Counted from the stretch's first letter, positions 8,952-19,154 are shown. The stretch is DNA of 64,000 bases from Mucilaginibacter flavidus (GCF_024055575.1 NZ_JAMXOE010000022.1:1-64000); one strand, 5' to 3'. Notes: generated by a model not told the origin, from the sequence alone. Program-made: numbers and translations.

Positions 8952-10814
8952 ATGTTTAAAAAGTATAATGTAATAGTTGTAGGCGCCGGTCACGCCGGTT
9001 GCGAAGCAGCAGCAGCGGCGGCAAACCTCGGCTCGTCCGTGCTATTAATCACCATGAATATGGGGGTTATAGCGCAAATGAGCTGTAATCCCGCTATGGG
9101 CGGGGTTGCAAAAGGGCAAATAGTACGCGAGATTGATGCTATGGGTGGCTATTCCGGAGTTATCACGGATAAGACGTCCGTGCAATTTCGCATGCTCAAC
9201 CGCTCAAAAGGCCCCGCCATGTGGAGTCCACGTGCACAAAGTGACCGCATGCGCTTCGCGGAAGAATGGCGCCTGGCTTTAGAACGCATACCTAATGTCG
9301 ACTTCTGGCAGGATACGGTTACTTCTCTATTGGTAAAAAACAACACCATTTCCGGCGTAAAAACATCACTAGGTATTGAGATCGAAGCCGATGCTGTAGT
9401 ACTAACCAATGGCACATTCTTGAATGGATTAATACATATAGGCGAGAAAAGGTTTGGAGGTGGTCGTACTGCAGAGAAAGCAGCTACCGGTCTAACTGAG
9501 CAATTGGTTGAATTAGGTTTCGAATCCGGCAGGATGAAGACCGGTACCCCTCCCCGTGTTGATGGTCGCAGCCTAAACTATAGCTTGATGGAAGAACAAT
9601 GGGGAGACGAAGAGCGTGGCCGTTTTTCTTTTACCGACGTTGAACAACCAAAAGAACAACGCTGCTGCTGGATAACCTATACCAACACAGCCGTACACGA
9701 AACATTAAAAGAGGGTTTCGAAAAGTCGCCTATGTTCACAGGCCGTATAAAGGGTCTCGGCCCAAGGTATTGCCCATCAATCGAAGATAAAATAAACCGC
9801 TTTGCTGAACGTGACCGCCATCAAATCTTTGTTGAGCCTGAAGGTTGGAACACCGTCGAAATTTATGTAAACGGATTTTCCACTTCACTACCCGAGGACA
9901 TACAGTACAAAGCTCTAATACAAATACCCGGTTTTGAAAAAGCAAAGATGTTCAGGCCAGGGTATGCTATAGAGTACGACTACTTTCCCCCTACCCAGCT
10001 TGGTTTAACACTTGAGACGAAATTGATCAGTAACCTATATTTCGCCGGGCAAATTAATGGAACAACCGGCTATGAGGAAGCGGCATCCCAGGGCTTTATT
10101 GCTGGTATAAATGCTCATCAAAAAATTCATGATAAGCACGAACTCATTATGAAACGCTCCGAATCATACATTGGTGTATTGATTGATGACCTTGTGACCA
10201 AAGGAACTGAAGAGCCCTACCGCATGTTCACATCACGGGCTGAGCATCGTTTATTGTTAAGGCAAGACAACGCTGATATTCGGTTGAGCCCGATAGGTCA
10301 TGAGCTTGGTTTGATAAATGACGAACGGCTTGAAAAAGTAAACAACAAAATAAAAAACTCCGACGAAATTGTTGCCTATACCAGATCAAAATCAATAGCG
10401 CCGGCCGACGTTAATTCTTTGCTTGAAAGCCTTGACACCAGTTCCCTTACCCAAAACACAAAACTGTTTAATTTAATAAGTCGCCCACAAATTGGTTTTG
10501 AAGATTTGCGTAAGGCGGATACATTACTTAATGAGTTGCTGTCTGTCTACGATAAAGAAACAATTGAACAAGCAGAAATTAAAATTAAATACGAAAGCTA
10601 TTTTGAGAAGGAACTGGAGATTGTAGCCAAGATGAAGAAAATGGAAGACAAGGAAATAAACCCCGGCTTCGATTACAACCACCTGGTTTCCCTGTCGAAA
10701 GAGGCCCGCGAAAAATTGATGAAAATAAAACCACGCACTTTAGGGCAGGCATCCAGAATTTCGGGGGTAACACCGTCGGACATATCGGTTTTAATGGTTC
10801 ACATCACCAGATAG
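8952..10814 (+). CDS. mnmG: tRNA uridine-5-carboxymethylaminomethyl modification enzyme MnmG
   Basis: FAD-dependent partner of MnmE that modifies the wobble uridine of certain tRNAs. The protein has 620 residues from the ATG at 8952. It carries the N-terminal FAD motif [12 protein letters not shown], the conserved [19 protein letters not shown] block, [19 protein letters not shown], and the C-terminal helical MnmE-binding domain ending near [10 protein letters not shown]. An upstream ATG at 8925 is in frame but lies in parS site 2, so I chose 8952, which gives the normal [11 protein letters not shown] start. mnmG is often close to the replication origin in bacteria, which fits the parS pair. 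Confidence 0.97.
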   Translation: MFKKYNVIVVGAGHAGCEAAAAAANLGSSVLLITMNMGVIAQMSCNPAMGGVAKGQIVREIDAMGGYSGVITDKTSVQFRMLNRSKGPAMWSPRAQSDRMRFAEEWRLALERIPNVDFWQDTVTSLLVKNNTISGVKTSLGIEIEADAVVLTNGTFLNGLIHIGEKRFGGGRTAEKAATGLTEQLVELGFESGRMKTGTPPRVDGRSLNYSLMEEQWGDEERGRFSFTDVEQPKEQRCCWITYTNTAVHETLKEGFEKSPMFTGRIKGLGPRYCPSIEDKINRFAERDRHQIFVEPEGWNTVEIYVNGFSTSLPEDIQYKALIQIPGFEKAKMFRPGYAIEYDYFPPTQLGLTLETKLISNLYFAGQINGTTGYEEAASQGFIAGINAHQKIHDKHELIMKRSESYIGVLIDDLVTKGTEEPYRMFTSRAEHRLLLRQDNADIRLSPIGHELGLINDERLEKVNNKIKNSDEIVAYTRSKSIAPADVNSLLESLDTSSLTQNTKLFNLISRPQIGFEDLRKADTLLNELLSVYDKETIEQAEIKIKYESYFEKELEIVAKMKKMEDKEINPGFDYNHLVSLSKEAREKLMKIKPRTLGQASRISGVTPSDISVLMVHITR

Positions 10815-10931
10815 TATTATAATTAATTGATAATTAGATGTTTATAAAAAATTCTCGTTAGATTAATTATTTTAAATTTTTAATATTACAGCTCGTCAAA
10901 ATAAAAAAATCGATTATAGCGTTTAAAAACC

Positions 10932-12575
10932 ATGTTAAATAAAAAGCCGCCTTTTTCCGGGTTACTATTTTGTGTTTTTTGTGCCATTTTACTCAATTTT
11001 GGGTGTGCAAACCGCCAATTACCCCAGGGTGGACCCCGCGACCACGATCCGCCAAAATTATTGAAGGCAACCCCGGAAAATATGACCCGGCATTTTTCGG
11101 CCAAAACCATCAAGCTCGATTTCGACGAATATTTTAAACTAACAAATACTTACTCGGAAGTTACCATGAGCCCTACCCCGGCTAAACTACCGGAGTACAA
11201 AATAAAAGACAAGAGCATAATCATCAACCTTAAAGACACGCTGGAAAAAAATACGACCTACGTTATAAATTTTGGTAAGGCAATCGCCGACGTAAATGAG
11301 TCGAACGTTTTAAAAAATTTTACGTACGTTTTTTCAACCGGCGAACACATCGATTCACTGAGTGTTTCGGGAACCGTATTTAATACATCAACCGGGCTGA
11401 AAGAAAAAGACGCGACGGTGATGCTTTTTACATTAAAACAGGACTCGCTTTTATTTGGCAAAAAGAAACCAAGCATTTACGCGACTACCGACAGCGCCGG
11501 TAATTTTTCTTTAAATAACCTGCACCCCGACGATTACCGTATATACGCTTTGAAAGAACAAGCACCGGACAAAATTTATAATAAGGACGATGAACTCATA
11601 GCTTTCAGTAAAAAACCCATCCACCTGGAACGTGACAGCGCAAATATTGAATTAAAGCTATTTAAACAAGCGCCAGCCAAATTCAGGGTTGAGCGAAGAA
11701 GTGACGCCGACAGCCGTATGGTAATGACATTTAATCGCAGACCGGATAACCCTTCTTTAAAGATTCTATATCCTGCCGATTTTGACAAGTACAAAATTGC
11801 AAACTTTACCCCCACTCACGACACCGTTAGTTTATTTATGCGTAACCTGGCGTTCGACTCCCTGAGTGTTGCCATACTCGATAAAAATAAACCCATCGAT
11901 ACCGTTTACTTTCGGAAACGTTTAAAAGAATCATATAGCCGTACTATTTATTTCAGTTATAATATTACCAACGATAATCATCTTAAACCGGGAACCGACC
12001 TCATTATAAAATCAAACTATCCTATTGAGAATTTTGATAGCAACCTTTTTAGTTTGAAAGAAGATTCTGCAGAAGCAAGTAATTATACCATACAAAAAGA
12101 TACCTCAGACCAGAGAAACCTGGTAGTAAAATATCGCTGGAAGCAAAATGACAATTATACACTCACCATCGAAAACAGCGCTATAACTGACATTTATGGC
12201 GAAAAAAATAAACGTCCCCCCATTAAAAAATTCACTATAGATAAACAGGAAAATTACAGCTTGCTTACCCTGGCAGTTACCGTTCCGGATACCGGCAAAT
12301 CTTACATAGTTGAACTATACAACGAACAAAAGCAATTGTTACGAACTGATGTTATACATAAAACAGCGTCATTGATTTATAAAAACTACTTAACAGGAAA
12401 GTACAATGTTAAAGTGATTTATGACGCTAACAATAACGGCAAATGGGATAGCGGCACCGTTAAGCTAAAACAACAGCCCGAAAATATTTGGATAGACGAA
12501 ACTCCCATAACCCTCCGGGCTAATTGGGAACAGGTTACGCCTATAACAGTGCCCAGGGAACCAACTACTCCTTAA
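10932..12575 (+). CDS. Ig-like domain lipoprotein
   Basis: A 547-residue lipoprotein with a lipobox ending at Cys25 (NFGC). A bacterial Ig-like domain of the Big_5 type follows (about residues 40-135; TPENM, IKLDFDEYF, YVINFGKAIAD), then a carboxypeptidase-regulatory-like beta domain (about 145-215) and further beta-rich sequence. This arrangement is common in Bacteroidota envelope proteins of unknown function. Its last 11 nt overlap the end of the convergent gene at 12565. Confidence 0.8.
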   Translation: MLNKKPPFSGLLFCVFCAILLNFGCANRQLPQGGPRDHDPPKLLKATPENMTRHFSAKTIKLDFDEYFKLTNTYSEVTMSPTPAKLPEYKIKDKSIIINLKDTLEKNTTYVINFGKAIADVNESNVLKNFTYVFSTGEHIDSLSVSGTVFNTSTGLKEKDATVMLFTLKQDSLLFGKKKPSIYATTDSAGNFSLNNLHPDDYRIYALKEQAPDKIYNKDDELIAFSKKPIHLERDSANIELKLFKQAPAKFRVERRSDADSRMVMTFNRRPDNPSLKILYPADFDKYKIANFTPTHDTVSLFMRNLAFDSLSVAILDKNKPIDTVYFRKRLKESYSRTIYFSYNITNDNHLKPGTDLIIKSNYPIENFDSNLFSLKEDSAEASNYTIQKDTSDQRNLVVKYRWKQNDNYTLTIENSAITDIYGEKNKRPPIKKFTIDKQENYSLLTLAVTVPDTGKSYIVELYNEQKQLLRTDVIHKTASLIYKNYLTGKYNVKVIYDANNNGKWDSGTVKLKQQPENIWIDETPITLRANWEQVTPITVPREPTTP

Positions 12576-13077
12576 ACCATCCGGAATACATAATATATCT
12601 TCCGGGCAACTCATCAAGCAAGGTTCGTTGCTCGGGAGTTATAGGTTTTATTTTTTTTGCCGGTGTTCCTGCATAAAGGAAACCGGATTCACAGATCGTT
12701 TTCTCAAGGACAACCGACCCAGCAGCAATAATTACATATTCTTCAACAATGGCGTGATCCATCACTATTGCGCCCATGCCAATCAGCACGTTATCTTTAA
12801 GCGTGCAGCCATGTACCAGGGCGTTGTGACCAATAGATACATTGTTACCAATGTGGGTTGGTGCATACATATAGGTGCAATGGATACAGGCGCCATCCTG
12901 TATATTGGTATTATTTCCAATCTTAATATAATGTACATCCCCGCGTATAACAGCATTAAACCAAATGGAGCAGTTATCACCAATCTCGACATCGCCTACA
13001 ATAGTGGCATTTGGTGCAATAAAACAGTCATTTCCCCATGAGGGGCTTATATTTTTAACCGGCAGGATTACAGGCAT
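12565..13077 (-). CDS. Gamma carbonic anhydrase-like hexapeptide-repeat protein
   Basis: A 170-residue left-handed beta-helix protein with hexapeptide repeats (IVGDVEIGDN, VSIGHN, VLIGMGAIV). The His residues of the gamma-carbonic-anhydrase site are visible in ACIHC and IGHNALVHGC. The C-terminal helix (LLDELPGRYIMYSGWF) is typical of the YrdA/PaaY group. The family binds a metal and some members hydrate CO2, but activity is often unproven. It is convergent with the Ig-like lipoprotein gene, overlapping by 11 nt. Confidence 0.9.
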   Translation of the reverse strand: MPVILPVKNISPSWGNDCFIAPNATIVGDVEIGDNCSIWFNAVIRGDVHYIKIGNNTNIQDGACIHCTYMYAPTHIGNNVSIGHNALVHGCTLKDNVLIGMGAIVMDHAIVEEYVIIAAGSVVLEKTICESGFLYAGTPAKKIKPITPEQRTLLDELPGRYIMYSGWFKE

Positions 13078-13159
13078 CTTTTAATTAGTGAATTAGTGAG
13101 TTATTCTAATATTTAAGTAAATTCGATAAAACCCAAACTTACTTATAAACCTCCCAACT

Positions 13160-13666
13160 ATGATAAAGTTATCGTTAACAATTTTCTTTTTGTTTGGATT
13201 GGTGTTTTGTTACGGCCAGGCTAATCATCAATTAGACAAAGACACTACCCGTTTTAAAAATGCGCCACTTTACATTTTACAGTTGCCATTAGCTGACCCA
13301 TTAGAAGCATCGGGAATTATAATAAAACCTGACAATATTGAATCAATAAACGTCTTTAAGGACGGTGCCAACACCAAAGAATATGGTAAAAAAGCGATCA
13401 ACGGCTTAATCATTATTAAAACAAAAAAAACTCTTAAATTACTATCAATTAACCAATTACTTACATTAAATCATATAAAAAATAACGGTTTGCCTCTATT
13501 TATTGACAGCGCAATAGCAAATATGCCAGGCACATATTATTTTGAAAAGGAAATGGTTAAATCAGTAAAGGTAGAAACTGAAAAAGAAACCGGTATGAAG
13601 TATATCAATATAGCTACCTTGTTTCCTGTTCATCGCTTAAAAAGCGACGAAATATATATTAAATGA
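13160..13666 (+). CDS. Small exported protein with TonB-plug-like segment
   Basis: A 168-residue protein with a signal peptide (about residues 1-20, ending YGQA). Residues 56-92 read IIIKPDNIESINVFKDGAN...GLIIIKTKK, which closely follows the pattern of the SusC/TonB-dependent receptor plug turn (SI-V-KD...G--GVIIIKTK). No barrel follows. Small stand-alone plug-like proteins occur in Bacteroidota; the role is unknown. Confidence 0.65.
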   Translation: MIKLSLTIFFLFGLVFCYGQANHQLDKDTTRFKNAPLYILQLPLADPLEASGIIIKPDNIESINVFKDGANTKEYGKKAINGLIIIKTKKTLKLLSINQLLTLNHIKNNGLPLFIDSAIANMPGTYYFEKEMVKSVKVETEKETGMKYINIATLFPVHRLKSDEIYIK

Positions 13667-13704
13667 CAGGAACGTTTTTATTTATAAAGACGTTAATTTT
13701 ATTA

Positions 13705-13712
13705 TAAATTTG
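13705..13712 (+). promoter_or_regulatory. -7 box of the tRNA-Gly promoter
   Basis: TAAATTTG matches TAnnTTTG and sits 13 nt upstream of the tRNA, placing the transcript start a few nt before the mature 5' end. No clear -33 element was found. Confidence 0.5.
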
Positions 13713-13725
13713 CCGGTAACAATAC

Positions 13726-13798
13726 GCGGAAATAGCTCAGCTGGTAGAGCATCAGTTTCCCAAACTGAAGGCCGCGGGTTCGAATCCCGTTTTCCGCT
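13726..13798 (+). tRNA. tRNA-Gly (anticodon CCC)
   Basis: A 73-nt cloverleaf. The acceptor stem is GCGGAAA/TTTCCGC, the D arm GCTC/GAGC, and the anticodon stem TCAGT/ACTGA with loop TTCCCAA giving anticodon CCC. The T arm is GCGGG-TTCGAAT-CCCGT. The discriminator is T and no CCA is encoded. It reads GGG glycine codons. Confidence 0.96.
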
Positions 13799-13817
13799 CT
13801 TTAATATTACTATTACC

Positions 13818-14321
13818 TTACAGCCTGTTTATCTCAAACGTCAGCTTATTAGTATATTGCTCAAAATAATGAATACATAGCCTGGTATTATTTACAATCC
13901 ATTCCAAAATTATTTCGGTATCCGTTATCTCTTTACTTTGAGGCTCACCAAATATTTCTACAAGATGGATCTTTATTAATTCTAAACTTTCCTTTGCTTC
14001 TTCATTACCGGTTACGGAAAAAACTATTGAGTTAAATATTTTATAAACACTATCCTCGCGATGTTTCCAATAAGTAGTTGCTAATGGAAAAGTAAGCCCT
14101 TTTAAAATAGTATGTTCGCCCCAGTTATAAACAGACCTATCAGCAAATAACTTTTCATTTACCTCTAAATCCTTTGATGATTCTTTTACAGGCGTACCCC
14201 ATTCCAGGAACTTATTATTGTCTTCAAACAATATTCCATAACCAAGCAGTTCATTTAAAGAACTATTATTTATATCGAATTTTACTTTCTTACTTCTTTT
14301 AAAGAAATTAAACAAGCTCAT
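13818..14321 (-). CDS. Hypothetical protein with MSLFNFFKR N-terminus
   Basis: About 167 residues from the ATG at 14321; an ATG three codons upstream is also open. The N-terminus MSLFNFFKRSKK resembles that of the next gene (MSLFDFLKRK), which supports this start. The remainder is a soluble alpha/beta protein with no motif I recognise. It may belong to the small immunity-like or ankyrin-free cytosolic families common near accessory loci, but that is speculative. It is transcribed with the 14355 gene, 33 nt apart. Confidence 0.6.
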   Translation of the reverse strand: MSLFNFFKRSKKVKFDINNSSLNELLGYGILFEDNNKFLEWGTPVKESSKDLEVNEKLFADRSVYNWGEHTILKGLTFPLATTYWKHREDSVYKIFNSIVFSVTGNEEAKESLELIKIHLVEIFGEPQSKEITDTEIILEWIVNNTRLCIHYFEQYTNKLTFEINRL

Positions 14322-14354
14322 TAAAAACAACTTATAATATTACAACTTTCAAAA

Positions 14355-15119
14355 TTATTCCAAAGTGAGCCGCCACATCCCGAAAGGGTTTCCAAATAAT
14401 TCATCCCCTTTATATGGCTGATTATCCTCTTCTGTTATTCTATAAAACGGTGAATCTATATCTGTTTGAAAAGTTTGATTAGCTTTAATCACTGGCTTGT
14501 CAATAACCTGATAGTAATTAAAAATCCGTACCGCATTTTGGGCAGTAACAAAATCAAGACCAGATACGATGGTATCTTTCAACCCTATATTATGCATTCC
14601 GCATGAATAAGTCGTTCCGTCCGTCATCATCAGTGAATCCACTACAAACATTTCGTAAATGGCAGCATCATCCAATTGCGCGGCCAGTCTATTCCAGGTC
14701 ACATTATCAAATGCCTTTCCCGCAGATTCAATTTTAATCCCAATCCCACCAATATCTAACACCCAGGTTGCGGCATATGCCAATCTTCTGGCTGCATCTA
14801 AACTCCCTGTTTCACCTGAAATATATATAACTGCCTTGTGCTTATCTATCTCATCGATAGTATCGTTTGAAATACGTATTACCTTACCTGCGACTTTAAA
14901 CGAATTCTTCATTCTATTATCGTATTCAGCCATTTCAAATACATAATGGACTTTGTTCTTTACATCCATCAGTACATCGCCAACTGCCATAAACGCTCCG
15001 TTGGTCCCTGAAAAAATTTCTATTTTATCTTCAATATGGCTCGGTATACATATTACAGAAGTAACAATCTGTTTGTTAACTTGAACTTCCTTCCTTTTCA
15101 AAAAATCAAATAAGCTCAT
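14355..15119 (-). CDS. DUF4261-like hypothetical protein
   Basis: A 254-residue soluble protein. Segments such as KAVIYISGETGSLDAARRLA, VLDIGGIGIKIESAGKAF and a C-terminal TYSCGMHNIGLKD remind me of the DUF4261 pattern (a Gly-Met-His then G-L-x-D motif). The match is by eye only. It shares a short MSLF-F-KR N-terminus with its downstream neighbour. The function is unknown. Confidence 0.6.
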   Translation of the reverse strand: MSLFDFLKRKEVQVNKQIVTSVICIPSHIEDKIEIFSGTNGAFMAVGDVLMDVKNKVHYVFEMAEYDNRMKNSFKVAGKVIRISNDTIDEIDKHKAVIYISGETGSLDAARRLAYAATWVLDIGGIGIKIESAGKAFDNVTWNRLAAQLDDAAIYEMFVVDSLMMTDGTTYSCGMHNIGLKDTIVSGLDFVTAQNAVRIFNYYQVIDKPVIKANQTFQTDIDSPFYRITEEDNQPYKGDELFGNPFGMWRLTLE

Positions 15120-15159
15120 TACAGAATCTTATAATCCTACAAATCCAAAAAATCTTAGT

Positions 15160-16755
15160 TTAACAAACGGTATCATGAACTTCTTGCGCATGCGGAGCAT
15201 AATCAGTAGTATAATGTAACCCACGGCTTTCCTTCCGCATCATCGCAGATTTTACTACCAGGTACGAAACCTGTATCAAATTCCTTAACTCGCAAAGCTT
15301 CACAGACAGCTTTGTCTTTTTATAAAAGTCCTCAGTTTCCTCATGCAATAAGCCCAGCCTGCGCATCGCCCTTTCCAGCCTGAAATCAGAACGTACAATC
15401 CCAACGTAATCATTCATCAGCTTTTGCATTTCGCGTACGTTGTGGGTAACCAGGATGTCTTCATTCGACAGCTGTACACCCTTCTCATCCCAGTCGGGTA
15501 TATTATCAGGAATGGTTATATCTTTAATCTGTTCAACTGCATCTTTATAAATACGGTGTGCAAATACCAAAGCCTCTAATAATGAATTGGATGCCAACCT
15601 ATTAGCTCCATGCAACCCAGTTGACGAACATTCACCACAGGCATATAAACGCATTAAGGATGAACGGCCGACATGATCAACCATAACACCGCCGCACATA
15701 TAATGACAGGCGGGTGCAACCGGTATCATATCACGTGTCATGTCAATACCTATCTCTAAACATTTAGCGTAAATATTAGGAAAATGCGCCAGTATATCTT
15801 TTTTACTGCGATGGGTTATATCCAAATAAACAAAATCCTCACCCGATTTTTTTATCTCAGCATCTATAGCTCTTGCAACAATATCCCTTGGCGCTAATGA
15901 TCTACGCTCATCATATTCCTGCATAAATTCTTCGCCATTAGTGCGTTTTAAAACACCACCCATGCCCCTTACAGCTTCAGACACAAGGAAAGAAGGATAT
16001 TCACCGGGATTATATAAAGCAGTAGGGTGAAACTGGATAAATTCCATATTCCTTACTTTTCCTTTTGCCCGGTAAACCATGGCAACACCATCACCGGTAG
16101 CAATGGTAGGATTGGTGGTTATAGAGTAAATATGCCCCGCTCCACCTGATGCCATTACCGTAATTTTCGAGAGTATTTTCTCAACATTTTTTGTTTCATT
16201 GTTGAATGCATAAATACCGTAGCAGGTTATATCGGTAGAAGATTTATCAACAAACTCACCTAAATGGTGCTGCGTAATTAAATCAACCGCGAAATAATGG
16301 GTAAGTATCTCAATATTAGGGTTATTGTGAATTTGTTCCAATAAAGAACGCTCAATTTCGTACCCGGTTATATCCTTATAATGCAACACGCGGAACTCGG
16401 AGTGACCGCCTTCTTTTGCCAGGTCGTAGATACCTTCTTTTGTCTTGTCGAAATTAGTTCCGTAGTCAATAATTTCATTAATTCTTGCCGGGCCTTCAGT
16501 AACTACGGCACGCACTGCTTCAACATCACAAAGGCCGTCGCCGGCAATTAAGGTATCTTCTATGTGTTTTTCGAAGGAATCTTCCTTTTTATCCACAACT
16601 ACCGCAACACCGCCCTGGGCATACTTAGTGTTCGATTCGTCTTCATTGCTCTTTGTAACTATCAGAACTTTACCGTGTTTAGCTGCCTTAAGGGCAAAAC
16701 TTAAACCGGCAATACCCGAACCTACCACCAGGAAATCAACAGATTTGGCCATCAT
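15160..16755 (-). CDS. nadB: L-aspartate oxidase
   Basis: FAD enzyme that oxidises L-aspartate to iminoaspartate, the first step of NAD synthesis. The 531-residue protein has the N-terminal FAD motif VVGSGIAGLSFALKA, the covalent-free flavin/active-site block (QFHPTALY, RDIVARAID), and the conserved ACGECSSTGLHGANRLASNS block. The C-terminal helical domain contains LRNLIQVSYLV. Two consecutive ATGs (16755 and 16752) are both possible starts. It is divergent from nadA, which makes the next intermediate. Confidence 0.96.
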   Translation of the reverse strand: MMAKSVDFLVVGSGIAGLSFALKAAKHGKVLIVTKSNEDESNTKYAQGGVAVVVDKKEDSFEKHIEDTLIAGDGLCDVEAVRAVVTEGPARINEIIDYGTNFDKTKEGIYDLAKEGGHSEFRVLHYKDITGYEIERSLLEQIHNNPNIEILTHYFAVDLITQHHLGEFVDKSSTDITCYGIYAFNNETKNVEKILSKITVMASGGAGHIYSITTNPTIATGDGVAMVYRAKGKVRNMEFIQFHPTALYNPGEYPSFLVSEAVRGMGGVLKRTNGEEFMQEYDERRSLAPRDIVARAIDAEIKKSGEDFVYLDITHRSKKDILAHFPNIYAKCLEIGIDMTRDMIPVAPACHYMCGGVMVDHVGRSSLMRLYACGECSSTGLHGANRLASNSLLEALVFAHRIYKDAVEQIKDITIPDNIPDWDEKGVQLSNEDILVTHNVREMQKLMNDYVGIVRSDFRLERAMRRLGLLHEETEDFYKKTKLSVKLCELRNLIQVSYLVVKSAMMRKESRGLHYTTDYAPHAQEVHDTVC

Positions 16756-17160
16756 TTATATGTACTATGTGTAAAATTATCTATGTTGTTAATAAGCCGG
16801 GTAAAAGATGTTAATTTTGTGTAAGCAAAAACCTAATAAGTATTTGCTTAGTGGAAAACTCCAATTTTTGGCCACTTTTACAATTAATTTTAACTGACTT
16901 ATGAGCCCGATAAGCGCCAAAGCTAACATTTTGAAAAGTAAAAAAGTATTAACAAATAACTTTTGAAAGTAAAATTAGCTTATTATAGAAATCTAAAAAT
17001 CAAAAGGATAGATGAAATAAAAAGTACATTTAATGTTAATAAATTATTAAAAAAAACTTTTTAGCCATCTTTTAAAAGTAGTTTTAAACATAACTAACAC
17101 ACTAATAAATAATAGTTTTATTTATATATAAAATTAGTTGTTATTAATTGAATTGTTGAA
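16756..17160. other. Divergent nadB/nadA intergenic region, 405 bp
   Basis: Very AT-rich with no open reading frame of note. It must contain the promoters of both nad genes. An imperfect palindrome lies near 17100-17140 (ACTAAT ... ATTAGT around AATAGTTTTATTTATAT). I cannot assign a regulator site. Confidence 0.5.
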
Positions 17161-18153
17161 ATGGATACCTTCGAAGAAATAAATGTGAAAGGTTTTGTTG
17201 AGGAAGATATTGACCCCTCACTGGACCTGTTTGATGAAATTGAAAAACTTAAAAAGGAAAAAAATGCTGTTATCCTTGCCCACTACTACCAGGAACCCGA
17301 TATACAGGATATTGCTGACTATATTGGCGACAGCCTTGGGCTATCGCAACAGGCCGCAAAAACTGATGCCGATATTATCGTTTTCGCAGGGGTACACTTC
17401 ATGGCCGAGACAGCAAAGATTTTATCTCCATCAAAAAAAGTTTTACTACCCGACGTAAAGGCCGGCTGCTCGTTAGCCGACAGCTGTCCGCCGCATTTGT
17501 TTAAAAAGTTTAAGGAGCAATATCCCGACCATTTGGTAATAACTTACGTAAACTGCACCGCCGAGCTGAAAGCCATGAGCGACATAGTTTGCACCAGCAG
17601 CAACGCTGTAGGGATTGTGGAAAGCCTGCCAAAAGACCAGAAAATAATCTTCGGCCCTGATAAAAACCTTGGGGCTTATGTAGCCAAAAAAACAGGACGT
17701 GATTTGGTTTTGTGGAACGGCGCCTGTATGGTGCATGAGATATTTTCGAGAGAGAAAATAACCAAATTGAAAGAGCGTCACCCTGGTGCCAAGCTGTTGG
17801 CCCATCCTGAATGCGAGGAAGTTATTTTGCAGATGGCCGATTACATAGGTTCAACAACCGGCATATTAAAATACGCAACCAATCACCCGGATAAAGAATT
17901 TATAGTAGCAACCGAGGCAGGTATTTTACACCAGATGCAAAAGGAAAATCCGGATAAAACGTTTATTCCGGCGCCGCCAAACAACAATTGCGCCTGTAAC
18001 GATTGTCCGCATATGAAACGCAATACGCTTGAGAAACTTTATTTATGTTTAAAAAACGGCTATCCTGAAGTTACCGTACCGCAGCATATTATTGAAAAAG
18101 CAGTAAAACCTATTGAAAGAATGCTGGAGATATCGGCAAGGCTGGGATTATAA
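17161..18153 (+). CDS. nadA: Quinolinate synthase
   Basis: [4Fe-4S] enzyme condensing iminoaspartate with dihydroxyacetone phosphate to quinolinate. The 330 residues fit the family. Visible blocks are [21 protein letters not shown], the Cys-bearing VNCTAELKA, the WNGACMVHE Cys, and the C-terminal CACNDCPHM cluster motif. The remaining substrate-binding HPE is in LAHPECEE. The ATG at 17161 gives a short N-terminal extension before the first conserved block. Confidence 0.97.
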   Translation: MDTFEEINVKGFVEEDIDPSLDLFDEIEKLKKEKNAVILAHYYQEPDIQDIADYIGDSLGLSQQAAKTDADIIVFAGVHFMAETAKILSPSKKVLLPDVKAGCSLADSCPPHLFKKFKEQYPDHLVITYVNCTAELKAMSDIVCTSSNAVGIVESLPKDQKIIFGPDKNLGAYVAKKTGRDLVLWNGACMVHEIFSREKITKLKERHPGAKLLAHPECEEVILQMADYIGSTTGILKYATNHPDKEFIVATEAGILHQMQKENPDKTFIPAPPNNNCACNDCPHMKRNTLEKLYLCLKNGYPEVTVPQHIIEKAVKPIERMLEISARLGL

Positions 18154-18181
18154 AATACCCCACCACCTACCACCCACCGCG

Positions 18182-18329
18182 CGTCATTGCGAGGAACGAA
18201 GCAACCTCTACGCATGCAAATCAACGAAGCAATAATATTCTGTTGACCTTACAGCCGCTGACAGGTAACCATTAACCTAAGGGTTCATAAATGTCCTAAG
18301 TAAAGATTGCTTCGTTCCTCGCAATGACG
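18182..18329 (+). repeat. 148-bp MITE-like element, copy 1
   Basis: It begins CGTCATTGCGAGGAACGAAG and ends with the reverse complement, giving 23-bp terminal inverted repeats (18182-18204 and 18307-18329). The interior is the approximate reverse complement of copy 2. It lies between nadA and the Mrr-like gene. Confidence 0.88.
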
Positions 18330-18352
18330 AAATAGAAAGGCACCCCTAAAAT

Positions 18353-18411
18353 AAAAAAATTTTTCCCGCCTGCGGCGGATATAATGGTCCGGGTTGCGCG
18401 ATTTTTTCTAC
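18353..18411 (+). repeat. 59-bp direct repeat, copy 1
   Basis: The block has an A/T run, CCCGCCTGCGGCGG and GGTTGCGCGATTTTTT. It recurs at 19180-19238 in the same orientation, roughly 85% identical by eye. Each copy lies 23-25 bp after a 148-bp element, so element plus tail looks like one larger unit flanking the nuclease gene on both sides. Confidence 0.75.
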
Positions 18412-18440
18412 TTTTCTATCACACAAAATAAAACCGATAA

Positions 18441-19001
18441 ATGAGCGATAATTCATTCACCGGCACCAGCATAGCCGGCGATGACTACGTGGAGCAAATG
18501 ACGCCCACAGAGTTTGAAGAAACAGTCTATAAGTATATTGCGGAACTCGGCCAAAACCTCCCCGGATTTAAGGTAGCACACAATACCCGGGTAACAGGGA
18601 GTGATGGTATTTACCAGGCAGATATACTGGCAAGCTATACAGCGCTAAATGTTAATATGGTTGTGCTGATAGAATGCAAACATTACACCAGCCCGGTAGG
18701 TCGCGAAAAGATTCAAATACTAAACGATAAGCTGCGGTCGACAGGAGCGCATAAGGGTATATTATTTTCAACTTCAGGTTTCCAGTCGGGCGCAATTGAA
18801 TATGCATTGCGTCATAAAATAGCCCTGGTGCGGTTGCTAACCAGCCGGTTTGAAATGGTAACCAATACGCTGGCAAAACCCAAGCGCCCGGTATACGCCC
18901 CGCCGGCGCCGCAAACGTTTATTGGGGAGTTTTATGCGGCGGATAGGATGAGTTATATAGCAAATGGAAAGATATCTGCGTTAGTTGCTTATTGTCTCTA
19001 G
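18441..19001 (+). CDS. Mrr-like restriction endonuclease-fold protein
   Basis: A 186-residue protein with a PD-(D/E)xK nuclease core: Asp61 in YQADI, Glu78-x-Lys80 in LIECKHY, and a QSGAIEYA helix (Gln115 to Tyr121) as in Mrr_cat domains. The upstream helix (MTPTEFEETVYKYIAEL) is typical of the family. No DNA-recognition domain or methylase is present, so it may be a solitary nuclease acting on modified DNA, or an inactive relative. It is bracketed by two 148-bp elements and by direct repeats, suggesting acquisition as a cassette. Confidence 0.78.
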   Translation: MSDNSFTGTSIAGDDYVEQMTPTEFEETVYKYIAELGQNLPGFKVAHNTRVTGSDGIYQADILASYTALNVNMVVLIECKHYTSPVGREKIQILNDKLRSTGAHKGILFSTSGFQSGAIEYALRHKIALVRLLTSRFEMVTNTLAKPKRPVYAPPAPQTFIGEFYAADRMSYIANGKISALVAYCL

Positions 19002-19006
19002 ACGCG

Positions 19007-19154
19007 CGTCATTGCGAGGAACGAAGCAACCTCTACTTAGGACATTCATGAACCCTTAGGTTAATGGTTACCTGTCAGCGGCTGTAAGGTTAACACAATA
19101 TTATTGCTTCGTTGATTTGCATGCGCAGAGATTGCTTCGTTCCTCGCAATGACG
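19007..19154 (-). repeat. 148-bp MITE-like element, copy 2
   Basis: Same length and terminal inverted repeats (19007-19029 and 19132-19154) as copy 1, but the interior is inverted relative to it. It starts 5 nt after the Mrr-like stop codon. Confidence 0.88.

Noticed and set aside
12628-13041. 137-codon plus-strand open frame
   Set aside because: Antisense shadow of the hexapeptide-repeat gene, whose periodic codons keep the opposite frame open.
18182-19154. CRISPR-like array
   Set aside because: The repeated units are paired inverted ends of two 148-bp elements 700 bp apart, not short regularly spaced direct repeats, and no cas genes are present.
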